A DNA stretch of 64,000 nt from Paracoccus albicereus (GTDB taxonomy: Bacteria; Pseudomonadota; Alphaproteobacteria; Rhodobacterales; Rhodobacteraceae): the NCBI RefSeq assembly GCF_024359525.1, contig NZ_JAKZEU010000001.1, forward strand, positions 372,001 through 436,000, given 5' to 3'. Below the pieces are notes generated by a model that did no database searches, was not told where the DNA came from, and saw only the letters and a program-made list of their open reading frames with translations. The position numbers and the translations under genes were made by a program. This document shows positions 38,858-47,574 of the stretch, piece after piece. Position 1 is the first letter of the stretch, and the number at the start of each line of letters is the position of its first letter.

Positions 38858-40294
38858 CTACAGACGAATATCAAGATGACGATCGCTCGCTACCACTTGT
38901 GCGGCAGGGCGGATCGGATTGGCGGCGCGCGCAGCGGCGGCCAGCGACTCGACGGGATCGGACGGCGTCCTGTCGGTCCGGGACCCCGGTTGTTCGGGTC
39001 GCTGGCGCTGTCCGCCTGATCCGTCGCGAAGATCCAGCCGCGCATCGGCAAAGCCGCTGTCGCGCAGATCCTGCAGCAGCTGTTCGGGATGGCGGCGCAT
39101 CAGATCCAGAACATCCGCCCGGTCGAAGAAAACCGTGACGATCGCACCCCGCTCTCCGCCGCTGACCACTAGGCGAACGCGGCCCAGCTCCTCGGGTGAC
39201 AGCGCGATCTCGATCTCGCCCTGCCGATGCCTCAGCGTCGCCTCGCCGATCTGTCGCGCGACATTCTGGGCGGTGACCTCGGGCGAACGGCCATGAGCGG
39301 TAAGCGCGGCGGAATCCGAGGCGCTTACGGTCGCGCCGTCGATTCTGGCCGCAACCGCGCCGATGGCCACATCATCGCCGGCAAAGCCTGGCTTGGCGGC
39401 CGGGTCGAGAAAATCGTGCTGACCCCCATCGAGCGTATCGCGCCTCGCCAACACTAGCGGCGCATGGTGCACACGCGGATCGGCGGGACGGGAATTGTCG
39501 ACAGAATCGGCATTTGCTCGCCGCACCACTCGATCACCTTCAAGCCGTTCGGCATCGTCACGCGAACCTTGGACAGCAGCGACAGGACCACTCTCAGAGG
39601 GCGTCCGATCATCCGCCGAAACACCAGCAGCCGCTGGTCCCGTAAACACCGCCGCGGCTTCGGCGCCTCCGGCCCGCCGCGTCCGCGAAGCGATCTGATC
39701 GATAGCTGGATCCGTCGTCTCACCCTGGGTCGTGCCCCCTCCGAGAACACTGGCTTCAGGCAGTTTCGGTTTGTCGTCCGTTCCAAAGCCCGCACCTAAA
39801 CCTTCGCGCTGAACGAACAGGGCGCCATCATCGACGGCTTTGGGTGCAGCCGCACCAGGCGGCGTGACCGCCATTTCTCCTTCAGCCTCCCGACGAACAC
39901 TGCCCCCATGCTCGACGGCCACCGCTGTCGGCGCCGGGTTCGATGCCAGGCCAAGCAAACGACCGCTTTCCGCGGTCAATATTTCTGCTTCACCCGCAAT
40001 GTCGCTGCCATCCAGGCTGGCAGCGACGCCGCCAGAGATACCGGTCCAGGCCCAGACCTCGCGTTCGATCGCCGAGCCGACAGTGATCCAGTGATCCTGG
40101 TCGTCGTCCTCTGCGGATGTTTCGGCTTCCGAACCTGCGAGATCATCGCGCGCGTCGATCCCATCAGCCTCTGGTGCGACAGCCTCCAGCCAAGCCGCGA
40201 CATCGCCGCTGACGGTTTCAACGCCGTCGCCGGCACCGGGCAACGCGGCGGGCTGGCGCAGGGGACCGAGGATCAGGTTGAGCAAGTTTTCCAT
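38858..40294 (-). CDS. fliK: Flagellar hook-length control protein FliK
   Basis: A 478-residue protein. The long N-terminal part is low-complexity, acidic and poorly conserved, as expected for the FliK ruler. The C-terminal substrate-switch domain (PF02120 type) is recognisable: EIEIALSPEELGRVRLVVSGGERGAIVTVFF, then LLQDLRDSGFADARLDL. It is secreted by the flagellar type III system and sets hook length by acting on FlhB. Base composition in the middle is slightly less GC-biased than in the neighbours. It is divergent from the rod-binding gene. Confidence 0.85.
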   Translation of the reverse strand: MENLLNLILGPLRQPAALPGAGDGVETVSGDVAAWLEAVAPEADGIDARDDLAGSEAETSAEDDDQDHWITVGSAIEREVWAWTGISGGVAASLDGSDIAGEAEILTAESGRLLGLASNPAPTAVAVEHGGSVRREAEGEMAVTPPGAAAPKAVDDGALFVQREGLGAGFGTDDKPKLPEASVLGGGTTQGETTDPAIDQIASRTRRAGGAEAAAVFTGPAAAGVSADDRTPSESGPVAAVQGSRDDAERLEGDRVVRRANADSVDNSRPADPRVHHAPLVLARRDTLDGGQHDFLDPAAKPGFAGDDVAIGAVAARIDGATVSASDSAALTAHGRSPEVTAQNVARQIGEATLRHRQGEIEIALSPEELGRVRLVVSGGERGAIVTVFFDRADVLDLMRRHPEQLLQDLRDSGFADARLDLRDGSGGQRQRPEQPGSRTDRTPSDPVESLAAAARAANPIRPAAQVVASDRHLDIRL

Positions 40295-40399
40295 CGCCGT
40301 CCAATCGATTCGCTTTCATCGGTGATAACCCCAAAGCATTGCCAATTTGTTTACCGTTGCCTGTTATCCAAACCCCATGACATTCACCCGGTTGGAAAA

Positions 40400-40654
40400 A
40401 TGCAGATCAATTCAAACCAGCTTTCTTTAATGCCCGCGTCCCGCTCCGGCGACACCGAAATCGTGGCTGAAAAACTTGAACGGGCGTTCCTCCAGGAGAT
40501 GCTGAAATATGCCGGACCCAAGCCGGGCGAAGGCAGCTTTTCGGGTGGCATCGGCGAGGAACAGTTCGCGTCCTTCCTGACCGAATCATATGCCGGTCTG
40601 CTGACCGGCTCGCTCGATCTTGGTCTCGCCCAAGCGATGAAGGGGAATCTGTAA
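40400..40654 (+). CDS. Rod-binding protein, FlgJ N-terminal domain type
   Basis: A short 84-residue protein carrying only the rod-binding domain (PF10135 type): AEKLERAFLQEMLKYAGPKPGEGSFSGGIGEEQFASFLTE. FlgJ of enterics has a C-terminal muramidase that is absent here, a split common in alphaproteobacteria, where the hydrolase is a separate gene. The start at ATG 40400 gives MQINSNQLSLMPASRSG. The TAA stop overlaps the next ATG by one base (TAATG), so it is coupled to the FlgN-like gene. Confidence 0.82.
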   Translation: MQINSNQLSLMPASRSGDTEIVAEKLERAFLQEMLKYAGPKPGEGSFSGGIGEEQFASFLTESYAGLLTGSLDLGLAQAMKGNL

Positions 40655-40971
40655 TGGCCACCGCTGCAACACGGTCGTTGTCCGAGATCCGCAAGGCACT
40701 GCGTCAGGGCGATTCCGCTACCGCGCAGAACCTGCTCGATTCTTTCACGGCGTCGCTGGAGAAATCGGGATTGCCCTCGGCCGAACGACCCGCGGTCGAG
40801 GCCGCGCTGACCGAACTGCGCGCCATGTCCGAGGCCGCCCTTGCGGGGACCCGCGCGGCGGTCGAGCACATTCAGGCGATCTTTGACTGCGCCCGATCGC
40901 TGCAAACCTACGATCAGGCCGGTCAGCGCCGCAGCACCTCGATCCAGGCCGCCACGGCGCGGCGGTATTGA
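40654..40971 (+). CDS. Small helical flagellar protein, probably FlgN-like chaperone
   Basis: A 105-residue, mostly alpha-helical protein (SLSEIRKALRQGDSATAQNLLDSFTASLEKSG and ALTELRAMSEAALAGTRAAVEHIQAIFDCARSLQTYD). Position between the rod-binding gene and flagellin, size and helical, Gln/Ala-rich nature suggest an FlgN-type export chaperone for hook-associated proteins. The assignment is inference, as no sharp motif defines FlgN. It begins one base before the end of the preceding gene (TAATG). Confidence 0.55.
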   Translation: MATAATRSLSEIRKALRQGDSATAQNLLDSFTASLEKSGLPSAERPAVEAALTELRAMSEAALAGTRAAVEHIQAIFDCARSLQTYDQAGQRRSTSIQAATARRY

Positions 40972-41112
40972 ATAAAATGTTCGGTTCGAAGCTTTTGCCG
41001 AAGAGGAACCCATTCATTATTCATTGACACTCCACCCGTAATAAGGGGGAACGCACTGGATGGTGCGGGGCAAGACGCCCACCCGGTCAGAAGGCCGTCC
41101 TTTCCGAAAATC

Positions 41113-41128
41113 AGGCGCAAAAGCGCCT
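41113..41128 (+). promoter_or_regulatory. 5' leader hairpin upstream of flagellin
   Basis: AGGCGC and GCGCCT pair as a perfect 6-bp stem with an AAAA loop. It sits directly upstream of the GGAGG ribosome-binding site (about 41137-41141). In Caulobacter the FlbT protein binds the flagellin leader to limit translation; a flbT gene is present 1.7 kb downstream here. The role of this stem is inferred. Confidence 0.45.
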
Positions 41129-41145
41129 TTCCAATGGAGGACTTC

Positions 41146-42363
41146 ATGTCCAGCATTCTGACCAATAACGGCGCCATCGTCGCGCTGCAGACCCTGAAGA
41201 ACATCAATTCCAGCCTGACCAAGACCCAGAACGAGATCTCTACCGGCAAAAGCGTCGCCACCGCCAAGGACAACGCCGCCGTCTGGTCGATCTCGAAGGT
41301 GATGGAAGCGGAAGTCAGCGGGTTCAAGACCATCTCCAGCAACCTGTCGATGGCCTCCTCGGCGGTCGCGACGGCGCAGAACGGCGCCGAACAGATCAGC
41401 GCGCTGATGACCCAGATGCGCGACGCGGTCATCGCGGCGCAGAACCTCGGCGCCGGCGACACCTCGTCGCGCGACAAGGTCCAGGCCGATATCGACCAAC
41501 TGGTGGGTCAGATCGGCACGATCGTCAGCAGCGCCCAGATCAACGGGATGAACCTGCTTGACGGCTCGACCGCCTCGTTCGGCTTCCTCGCCTCGCTGGA
41601 CCGCAGCGCGGGCGGCACCGTCACCGCCGGCACGATCGACGTGACCGGACACGACCTGTCGCAAGGCGCTTACGTGGCGCAAGCGGCCTTCACCGGCTCG
41701 ACCGGCGCGTCGACGGCGGCCGACACCGCGGCCTTCACCATGGATGCGGCGACGGGCACCGGCACGCTGGTGGTCGATGCGGGCGCCACCTACGCGGCCG
41801 GCGACAAGCTGCAGGTCACGATCGGCGGCAAGACCGCGTCCTACACGTTCAGCGCCGCCGATGTCGCCTCGACGACCCCCGCCGATCTTGCGGCAGTGGG
41901 CCTGAAAGGCGCGATCGAAGCCCTGGGCATCGCCGATCTGACGGTCGATTACGACAGCGGCACCGCCGGGACCCTGGTCCTGACCAACGGCGGGGCCAGC
42001 GATCTGGGTGTTTCGGCGCAGTACAAGAACGCCGGCGCCGGCGGACTTGGCCTTCTGAGCACGATCACCGTCGACACCCCGGCCAATGCCTCGACCGCGC
42101 TGGCGAATATCGAGACGATGATGCAGGACGTCATCGCCGCGGCGTCGGATTTCGGCTCGTCGGGCAAGCGGATCGATACCCAGATCGGCTTCCTGTCGAA
42201 GCTGACCGACACCCTGACGATGGGCATCGGCGCGCTGGTCGACGCGAACATGGAAGAGGCCTCTGCCCGCCTGCAGGCGCTGCAGACGCAGCAGCAGCTG
42301 GGCATCCAGTCGCTGTCGATCGCAAACCAGGCGCCGTCCTCGATCCTGGCCCTGTTCCGCTGA
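41146..42363 (+). CDS. fliC: Flagellin
   Basis: The filament subunit. From ATG 41146 (MSSILTNNGAIVALQTLKNINSSL) it is 405 residues, with a strong GGAGGACTTC ribosome-binding site; an in-frame ATG at 41134 has no such site. The conserved D0/D1 N-terminal helix region (TQNEISTGKSVATAKDNAAVWSISKVMEAEVSG) and the C-terminal helix (GFLSKLTDTLTMGIGALVDANMEEASARLQALQTQQQLGIQSLSIANQAPSSILALFR) flank a Thr/Gly/Ala-rich surface domain of about 190 residues. flaF and flbT follow, as is usual in alphaproteobacteria. Confidence 0.96.
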   Translation: MSSILTNNGAIVALQTLKNINSSLTKTQNEISTGKSVATAKDNAAVWSISKVMEAEVSGFKTISSNLSMASSAVATAQNGAEQISALMTQMRDAVIAAQNLGAGDTSSRDKVQADIDQLVGQIGTIVSSAQINGMNLLDGSTASFGFLASLDRSAGGTVTAGTIDVTGHDLSQGAYVAQAAFTGSTGASTAADTAAFTMDAATGTGTLVVDAGATYAAGDKLQVTIGGKTASYTFSAADVASTTPADLAAVGLKGAIEALGIADLTVDYDSGTAGTLVLTNGGASDLGVSAQYKNAGAGGLGLLSTITVDTPANASTALANIETMMQDVIAAASDFGSSGKRIDTQIGFLSKLTDTLTMGIGALVDANMEEASARLQALQTQQQLGIQSLSIANQAPSSILALFR

Positions 42364-42371
42364 TCCTCAAC

Positions 42372-42398
42372 GGGGGCGTCCGTCAGGGCGCCCCCTTT
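42372..42398 (+). terminator. Rho-independent terminator of fliC
   Basis: GGGGGCG (42372-42378) and CGCCCCC (42389-42395) form a 7-bp stem with a 10-base loop, followed by TTTCT. It is placed 8 bases after the flagellin stop, separating its abundant message from flaF. Confidence 0.8.
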
Positions 42399-42474
42399 CT
42401 GCCTGATCCGGACACGTTCCGGAACGACGACCCAGACTGAATTTCCCTGACCCCAGAAGATCGGAACCCGAGCC

Positions 42475-42831
42475 TTGAACGCGGTGACCCCCCTCCACCA
42501 GAACGGCTACGGCATGAACGCCGTGCGCAATCCCCGTGACAACGAATACGAAGCCTTCGCGCGGGTTACGCGCATGATGAGCAACGCCCAGACCGAGATC
42601 GAGCGGATCACCGCTGTCCACAAGAACAACGAGCTGTGGACGACGCTGGCGGCCGACCTGGCCAATCCGGACAATGCGCTGCCCCGGTCGCTCAGGGCCG
42701 AACTGGCCTCGCTCGCGATCTTCTCGATCCGCCACGGCATGGCGGTCATCCGCCGTCAGGCGCAGGTCGGTGCGCTGATCGACATCAACCGGGCGATCCT
42801 CGCAGGCCTGCGCCCCGAGGTCAGCCGATGA
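42475..42831 (+). CDS. flaF: Flagellar biosynthesis regulator FlaF
   Basis: A small regulator that activates flagellin synthesis and counteracts FlbT. It is 118 residues from a TTG start at 42475. The TTG is favoured because MNAVTPLHQNGYG lines up with the usual MNA start of FlaF, whereas the next in-frame ATG (42514) would drop the first 13 residues. The core motif NEYEAFARVTRMMSNAQTE and the C-terminal RSLRAELASLAIFSIRHGMAVIRRQ are typical. The stop overlaps the flbT ATG by 4 bases (ATGA). Confidence 0.9.
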   Translation: MNAVTPLHQNGYGMNAVRNPRDNEYEAFARVTRMMSNAQTEIERITAVHKNNELWTTLAADLANPDNALPRSLRAELASLAIFSIRHGMAVIRRQAQVGALIDINRAILAGLRPEVSR

Positions 42832-43232
42832 GCGGCCTGGTCATCAAGCTCGCCCCGAACGAACGCGTGCTGATCAACGGCGCTGTGGTCGAGAACGGGG
42901 ACCGCCGCTCGCGCATCTCGATCATGACGCCGAACGCCCATGTGCTGCGCCTCAAGGACGCGATACACCCCGAGGCGGTCAGGACGCCCACCGCGCGCGT
43001 CTGCTACGTCGCCCAGCTGATCCTGTCAGGCGATGCCGACCCCGAAGAAGGACAAAGGCAATTGCTGCGCGGGATCGAGCAGCTGACGCAGGTGTTCGAC
43101 GATCGCGACAGCCGGACCCTGCTGACCGCAGCCAGCGATCACGCGATCGCGGGCAATGTCTACCAGGCGCTGCGCAAGCTGCGTGATCTGCTGCCCCGCG
43201 AGGCGCGCCTGATGGCCAGCCGGGTCCAATGA
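42828..43232 (+). CDS. flbT: Flagellar biosynthesis repressor FlbT
   Basis: Post-transcriptional regulator that binds flagellin mRNA leaders and promotes their decay in Caulobacter-type systems. It is 134 residues; the FlbT signature LKLAPNERVLINGAVVENGDRRSRI-like start (SGLVIKLAPNERVLINGA) and the middle CYVAQLILSGDADPEEGQRQLLRGIEQL are clear. It overlaps flaF at the start and the DUF1217 gene at the end (both ATGA), so this trio is one translationally coupled unit. Confidence 0.93.
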   Translation: MSGLVIKLAPNERVLINGAVVENGDRRSRISIMTPNAHVLRLKDAIHPEAVRTPTARVCYVAQLILSGDADPEEGQRQLLRGIEQLTQVFDDRDSRTLLTAASDHAIAGNVYQALRKLRDLLPREARLMASRVQ

Positions 43233-44020
43233 GCCCGCCCATCGCCATCGGCGCAGGGGGTCTGACCGGTTGGGCCGTTCTCAAACGTTCGGGCGATGCC
43301 CAGCGACAGGCGATGGCGCGCGATCCTGTGGTCAATCGGGCGGTGGATCATTTCCGCGCGAATATCGCAAAGGCCACGCCGGAATCCCTGGTCGGTGATT
43401 ACCGGATGCTCTCCGTCGCTCTCGGCGCCTTCGGGCTCGAGGGCGACATTGCCAACAAGGCCTTCATCCGAAAGGTGCTGGAATCAGACCGCAACGACGA
43501 CACGTCGCTGGTCAACCGGCTGAGCGACAAGCGCTATCGGCGTCTCGCCGATGCGCTGCAGATGGATCGCGGCACCGAACAGACGAGCAAGCCCGGGTTC
43601 GGTGACCGTTTCGCCGCACTCTATATCACCCGCGAATTCGAACGTCGCGTCGGCGAGGCGGACGAGACGCTGCGGCTGGCCATGAACGCTCAGCGCGAGC
43701 TTTCGGGCATGGCGACGCGCAATTCGACCGACCGAACGCTGTGGTTCGAGGTCCTGGGAAATCCGCCCCTGCGCCAGTTCTTCGAAACCGCCTTCGGCTT
43801 CGGTCCCGCCTACGCCAAACTGCCGGTGGACCGCCAGGTCGAAGAATTCATGACCCGTGCCGTGAAGGTGACGGGGACGACCTCGTTCAAGGGATATGCC
43901 GAGGCAGCGGGATCGGAAAAACTGATCCGCACCTTTCTCGTCCGGGCGCAGCTGGCCGAAGGCGGCGGCGTGAACACGTCGCGCTATGCCAACGCGCTGG
44001 CACTGCTGACGCGGGGCTAG
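43229..44020 (+). CDS. DUF1217 domain protein of the flagellar locus
   Basis: A 263-residue protein with the DUF1217 pattern: LVGDYRMLSVALGAFGLEGDIANKAFIRKVLESD and later RRLADALQMDRG and FRAKLP-like helices. The family occurs next to flagellin, flaF and flbT in Rhodobacteraceae and is thought to affect flagellar function, but its molecular role is not established. No signal peptide or membrane span is seen. ATG 43229 overlaps the flbT stop (ATGA), supporting co-translation with the regulators. Confidence 0.82.
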   Translation: MSPPIAIGAGGLTGWAVLKRSGDAQRQAMARDPVVNRAVDHFRANIAKATPESLVGDYRMLSVALGAFGLEGDIANKAFIRKVLESDRNDDTSLVNRLSDKRYRRLADALQMDRGTEQTSKPGFGDRFAALYITREFERRVGEADETLRLAMNAQRELSGMATRNSTDRTLWFEVLGNPPLRQFFETAFGFGPAYAKLPVDRQVEEFMTRAVKVTGTTSFKGYAEAAGSEKLIRTFLVRAQLAEGGGVNTSRYANALALLTRG

Positions 44021-44235
44021 ACTGGTCCGCACCTGACGTGCCGCCGAGCCTGGCCAGCGGTTGCCGGCGACCGCGAACCACATGCCCCCGGATCTTTCGG
44101 CGATACTCTTCCGTCACTTGCGGCGGGCACGGTCGAGCTTCCGGCGGGCTTCGCCCTCACCTGCCCTTGCGCCCAAGACCTCCATGGCTATAACCCCGGA
44201 CGATTTGCGCCGATGACAGCCAGCCGGGGACACTC

Positions 44236-47200
44236 ATGCCGAAACGTACGGATATCTCGTCGATCCTGATCATCGGCGCCGGGCCGATCGTGATCGGGCA
44301 GGCCTGCGAGTTCGATTATTCAGGCGCACAGGCCTGCAAGGCGCTGCGCGAGGAAGGCTACCGGGTCATCCTGGTCAACTCCAACCCCGCGACGATCATG
44401 ACCGACCCGGAAATGGCCGACGCGACCTATATCGAGCCGATCACGCCGGCCGTCGTCGAAAAGATCATCGCCAAGGAACGTCCCGACGCGCTGCTGCCCA
44501 CGATGGGCGGTCAGACGGGTCTGAACACCGCGCTGGCTTTGGCCGATGCAGGTGTGCTGAACCGCTACGGTGTCGAGCTGATCGGCGCCCAGCGCACCGC
44601 GATCGAGATGGCTGAGGATCGCAAGCTGTTCCGCGAGGCGATGGACCGGATCGGACTGGAAAACCCGCGCGCGACCATCATCAGCGCGCCGAAGCTGCCA
44701 ACCGGCAAATACGACATCAAGGCCGGCGTCGCCCAGGCGGTAGAGGCGCTGGAAGAGATCGGCCTGCCCGCGATCATCCGACCCGCCTTCACGCTGGGCG
44801 GCACCGGCGGCGGCGTCGCCTACAACCGCGACGACTACGAACGGATCGTCCGCTCCGGCCTCGATGCCAGCCCCGTCGCCCAGGTCCTGATCGACGAAAG
44901 CCTGCTCGGCTGGAAGGAATTCGAGATGGAGGTCGTGCGCGACCGCAACGACAACGCCATCATCGTCTGTGCCATCGAAAACGTCGATCCGATGGGCGTC
45001 CACACCGGCGATTCGATCACCGTGGCCCCCGCGTTGACGCTCACCGACCGCGAATACCAGCGGATGCGCAACGGCTCGATCGCGGTCCTGCGCGAAATCG
45101 GTGTCGAAACCGGCGGCTCCAACGTCCAGTGGGCGATCAATCCCGATGACGGCCGCATGGTCGTGATCGAGATGAACCCGCGAGTCTCGCGTTCCTCGGC
45201 GCTGGCCTCGAAGGCGACCGGCTTCCCGATCGCCAAGATCGCCGCGAAACTGGCGGTCGGCTACACGCTGGACGAACTCGACAACGACATTACCAAGGTC
45301 ACGCCGGCAAGTTTCGAGCCGTCGATCGACTATGTCGTGACCAAGATCCCCCGTTTCGCCTTCGAAAAATTCCCGGGCTCCAAGCCCGAGCTCACCACCG
45401 CGATGAAATCGGTGGGTGAGGTCATGGCGATCGGCCGCAGCTTCCACGAATCGCTGCAAAAGGCGCTGACCTCGATGGAAAACGGCCTGACCGGCCTTGA
45501 CGAGATCGCCATCCCCGGTGCCGCCGACGAAGGCAAGCCCGCGGTCATCAAGGCGCTGTCCGAACAGACGCCCGACCGCATCCGCATCATCGCCGAAGCG
45601 ATGCGCTTCGGTCTTTCGGACGATGAGATCCAGCGCGTCACCCGCTTCGACCCGTGGTTCCTGTCGCGCCTGCGCGAGATCGTGGACGCCGAACATCAGG
45701 TCCGCCACCACGGCCTGCCCACCGACACGGACGGTCTGCGCCGGCTCAAGATGATGGGCTTCACCGATGCCCGTCTCGCTCATCTGACCGACCGCGACGA
45801 AGCCGACATCCGCCGCGCCCGCACCGGCGCCGGCATCCGCCCCGTCTTCAAGCGCATCGACACCTGCGCCGCCGAGTTCGAGGCGCAAACCCCTTACATG
45901 TATTCCACCTACGAAGCCCCCGCGATGGGCGACGTCGAATGCGAGTCGCGCCCCACCGACGCCCGCAAGGTCGTGATCCTCGGCGGCGGCCCCAACCGCA
46001 TCGGCCAGGGGATCGAATTCGACTATTGCTGCTGCCACGCCTGTTTCGCGCTGACCGATGCCGGGTTCGAGACCATCATGGTCAACTGCAACCCCGAAAC
46101 CGTCAGCACCGATTACGACACCTCGGACCGCCTCTATTTCGAGCCGTTGACCCTCGAACACGTCCTCGAAATCCTTCGGGTGGAGCAGGAGAACGGCACC
46201 CTTCACGGCGTCATCGTCCAGTTCGGCGGCCAGACGCCGCTGAAACTCGCCAACGCGCTGGAGGCAGAGGGCATCCCGATCCTCGGCACCACACCCGACG
46301 CGATCGACCTGGCCGAGGACCGCGAGCGCTTCCAAGACCTGCTCAACCGCCTCGGCCTCAAGCAGCCCGTCAACGGCATCGCCCACAGCGATGCCGAGGC
46401 GCTCGACATCGCCCGCCGCATCGGCTTCCCCCTCGTCATCCGCCCCTCCTACGTGCTCGGCGGCCGCGCGATGGAGATCGTGCGCGACATGGACCACCTC
46501 AAGCGCTACATCACCGAGGCCGTGACCGTCTCGGGGCGTAACCCCGTCCTGCTCGACAGCTACCTTTCCGGCGCGATCGAGGTCGATGTCGACGCGCTCT
46601 CGGACGGCACCGATGTCCACGTCGCCGGCATCATGGAACATATCGAGGAGGCGGGCGTCCATTCCGGCGACAGCGCCTGCTCGCTCCCCCCGCACACGCT
46701 GGACGCCGCGACCATCGACGAACTCAAGCGCCAGACCGTCGCGATGGCCCGCGCGCTGCACGTCGTCGGCCTGATGAACGTGCAATTCGCGCTGAAGGAC
46801 GGCGAGATCTACGTGCTCGAGGTCAATCCCCGCGCCAGCCGCACCGTCCCCTTCGTCGCCAAGGCCACCGACAGCGCCATCGCGTCGATCGCCGCGCGCC
46901 TGATGGCGGGCGAGCCGATGGCGAACTTCCCCGCGCGCGACCCCTACCCGGAAGGGGTCGGCCCCGAAGACGACCTGCCCTTCGCCGACCCCCTCACGCT
47001 CGCCGATCCGATCACGCCCTGGTTTTCCGTGAAGGAAGCCGTGCTGCCCTTCGCCCGCTTCCCCGGCGTCGATACGCTGCTGGGCCCGGAAATGCGCTCG
47101 ACCGGCGAAGTCATGGGCTGGGACCGCAACTTCCCCCGCGCCTTCCTGAAATCGCAGATGGGCGCGGGCACGATCCTGCCGTCCGAGGGGATGGTTTTCG

Positions 47201-47574
47201 TCTCGATCAAGGATGCCGACAAGTCCGATGCGCTGGCCGCGGCCAGCCGCGACCTGATCGCGATGGGATTCGACATCGTCGCGACCGGCGGCACCGCCGA
47301 CTGGCTCGCCGCCCACGGGGTTCAGGCGCAACGCGTGAACAAGGTCTACGAGGGCCGCCCGAACATCGTCGACCGCCTGAAGAACGGCGACATCGCGATG
47401 GTCCTGAACACGACAGAGGGCGCCCAGGCCATCGCCGACAGCCGAGAGATCCGTGCCGTCGCCCTCTATGACAAGATCCCGTATTACACGACGGCGGCGG
47501 GAAGCATCGCGGCCGTCGCGGCGATCAAGTCACGGGAAGAGGGTGAAGTTGGGGTGCGAAGTTTGCAGGCTTGA
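44236..47574 (+). CDS. carB: Carbamoyl-phosphate synthase large subunit
   Basis: Makes carbamoyl phosphate for arginine and pyrimidine synthesis with the CarA glutaminase. It is 1,112 residues, slightly longer than the usual 1,070-1,080. Two homologous ATP-grasp halves are visible: [19 protein letters not shown] and [13 protein letters not shown] in the first, [19 protein letters not shown] and [12 protein letters not shown] in the second, and a C-terminal MGS-like allosteric domain ([19 protein letters not shown]). The end ([14 protein letters not shown]) looks natural. A decayed low-GC gene overlaps its last 45 bases on the other strand. Confidence 0.97.
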   Translation: MPKRTDISSILIIGAGPIVIGQACEFDYSGAQACKALREEGYRVILVNSNPATIMTDPEMADATYIEPITPAVVEKIIAKERPDALLPTMGGQTGLNTALALADAGVLNRYGVELIGAQRTAIEMAEDRKLFREAMDRIGLENPRATIISAPKLPTGKYDIKAGVAQAVEALEEIGLPAIIRPAFTLGGTGGGVAYNRDDYERIVRSGLDASPVAQVLIDESLLGWKEFEMEVVRDRNDNAIIVCAIENVDPMGVHTGDSITVAPALTLTDREYQRMRNGSIAVLREIGVETGGSNVQWAINPDDGRMVVIEMNPRVSRSSALASKATGFPIAKIAAKLAVGYTLDELDNDITKVTPASFEPSIDYVVTKIPRFAFEKFPGSKPELTTAMKSVGEVMAIGRSFHESLQKALTSMENGLTGLDEIAIPGAADEGKPAVIKALSEQTPDRIRIIAEAMRFGLSDDEIQRVTRFDPWFLSRLREIVDAEHQVRHHGLPTDTDGLRRLKMMGFTDARLAHLTDRDEADIRRARTGAGIRPVFKRIDTCAAEFEAQTPYMYSTYEAPAMGDVECESRPTDARKVVILGGGPNRIGQGIEFDYCCCHACFALTDAGFETIMVNCNPETVSTDYDTSDRLYFEPLTLEHVLEILRVEQENGTLHGVIVQFGGQTPLKLANALEAEGIPILGTTPDAIDLAEDRERFQDLLNRLGLKQPVNGIAHSDAEALDIARRIGFPLVIRPSYVLGGRAMEIVRDMDHLKRYITEAVTVSGRNPVLLDSYLSGAIEVDVDALSDGTDVHVAGIMEHIEEAGVHSGDSACSLPPHTLDAATIDELKRQTVAMARALHVVGLMNVQFALKDGEIYVLEVNPRASRTVPFVAKATDSAIASIAARLMAGEPMANFPARDPYPEGVGPEDDLPFADPLTLADPITPWFSVKEAVLPFARFPGVDTLLGPEMRSTGEVMGWDRNFPRAFLKSQMGAGTILPSEGMVFVSIKDADKSDALAAASRDLIAMGFDIVATGGTADWLAAHGVQAQRVNKVYEGRPNIVDRLKNGDIAMVLNTTEGAQAIADSREIRAVALYDKIPYYTTAAGSIAAVAAIKSREEGEVGVRSLQA

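Noticed and set aside
40295-40399. Sigma-54-like sequence TGGCAATGCTTTGG upstream of fliK
   Set aside because: The -12 GC element is missing at the required spacing, so it does not meet the sigma-54 consensus.
44021-44235. Short reading frames between the DUF1217 gene and carB
   Set aside because: Each is under about 80 codons, Arg/Pro-rich, with no ribosome-binding site or recognisable motif; best viewed as the carB promoter region.
44320-47331. A 1,003-codon open frame antisense to carB
   Set aside because: It is a shadow caused by high GC at third positions; its translation is Arg/Asp/Gly/Val-rich with no recognisable domain, and carB on the other strand is certain.
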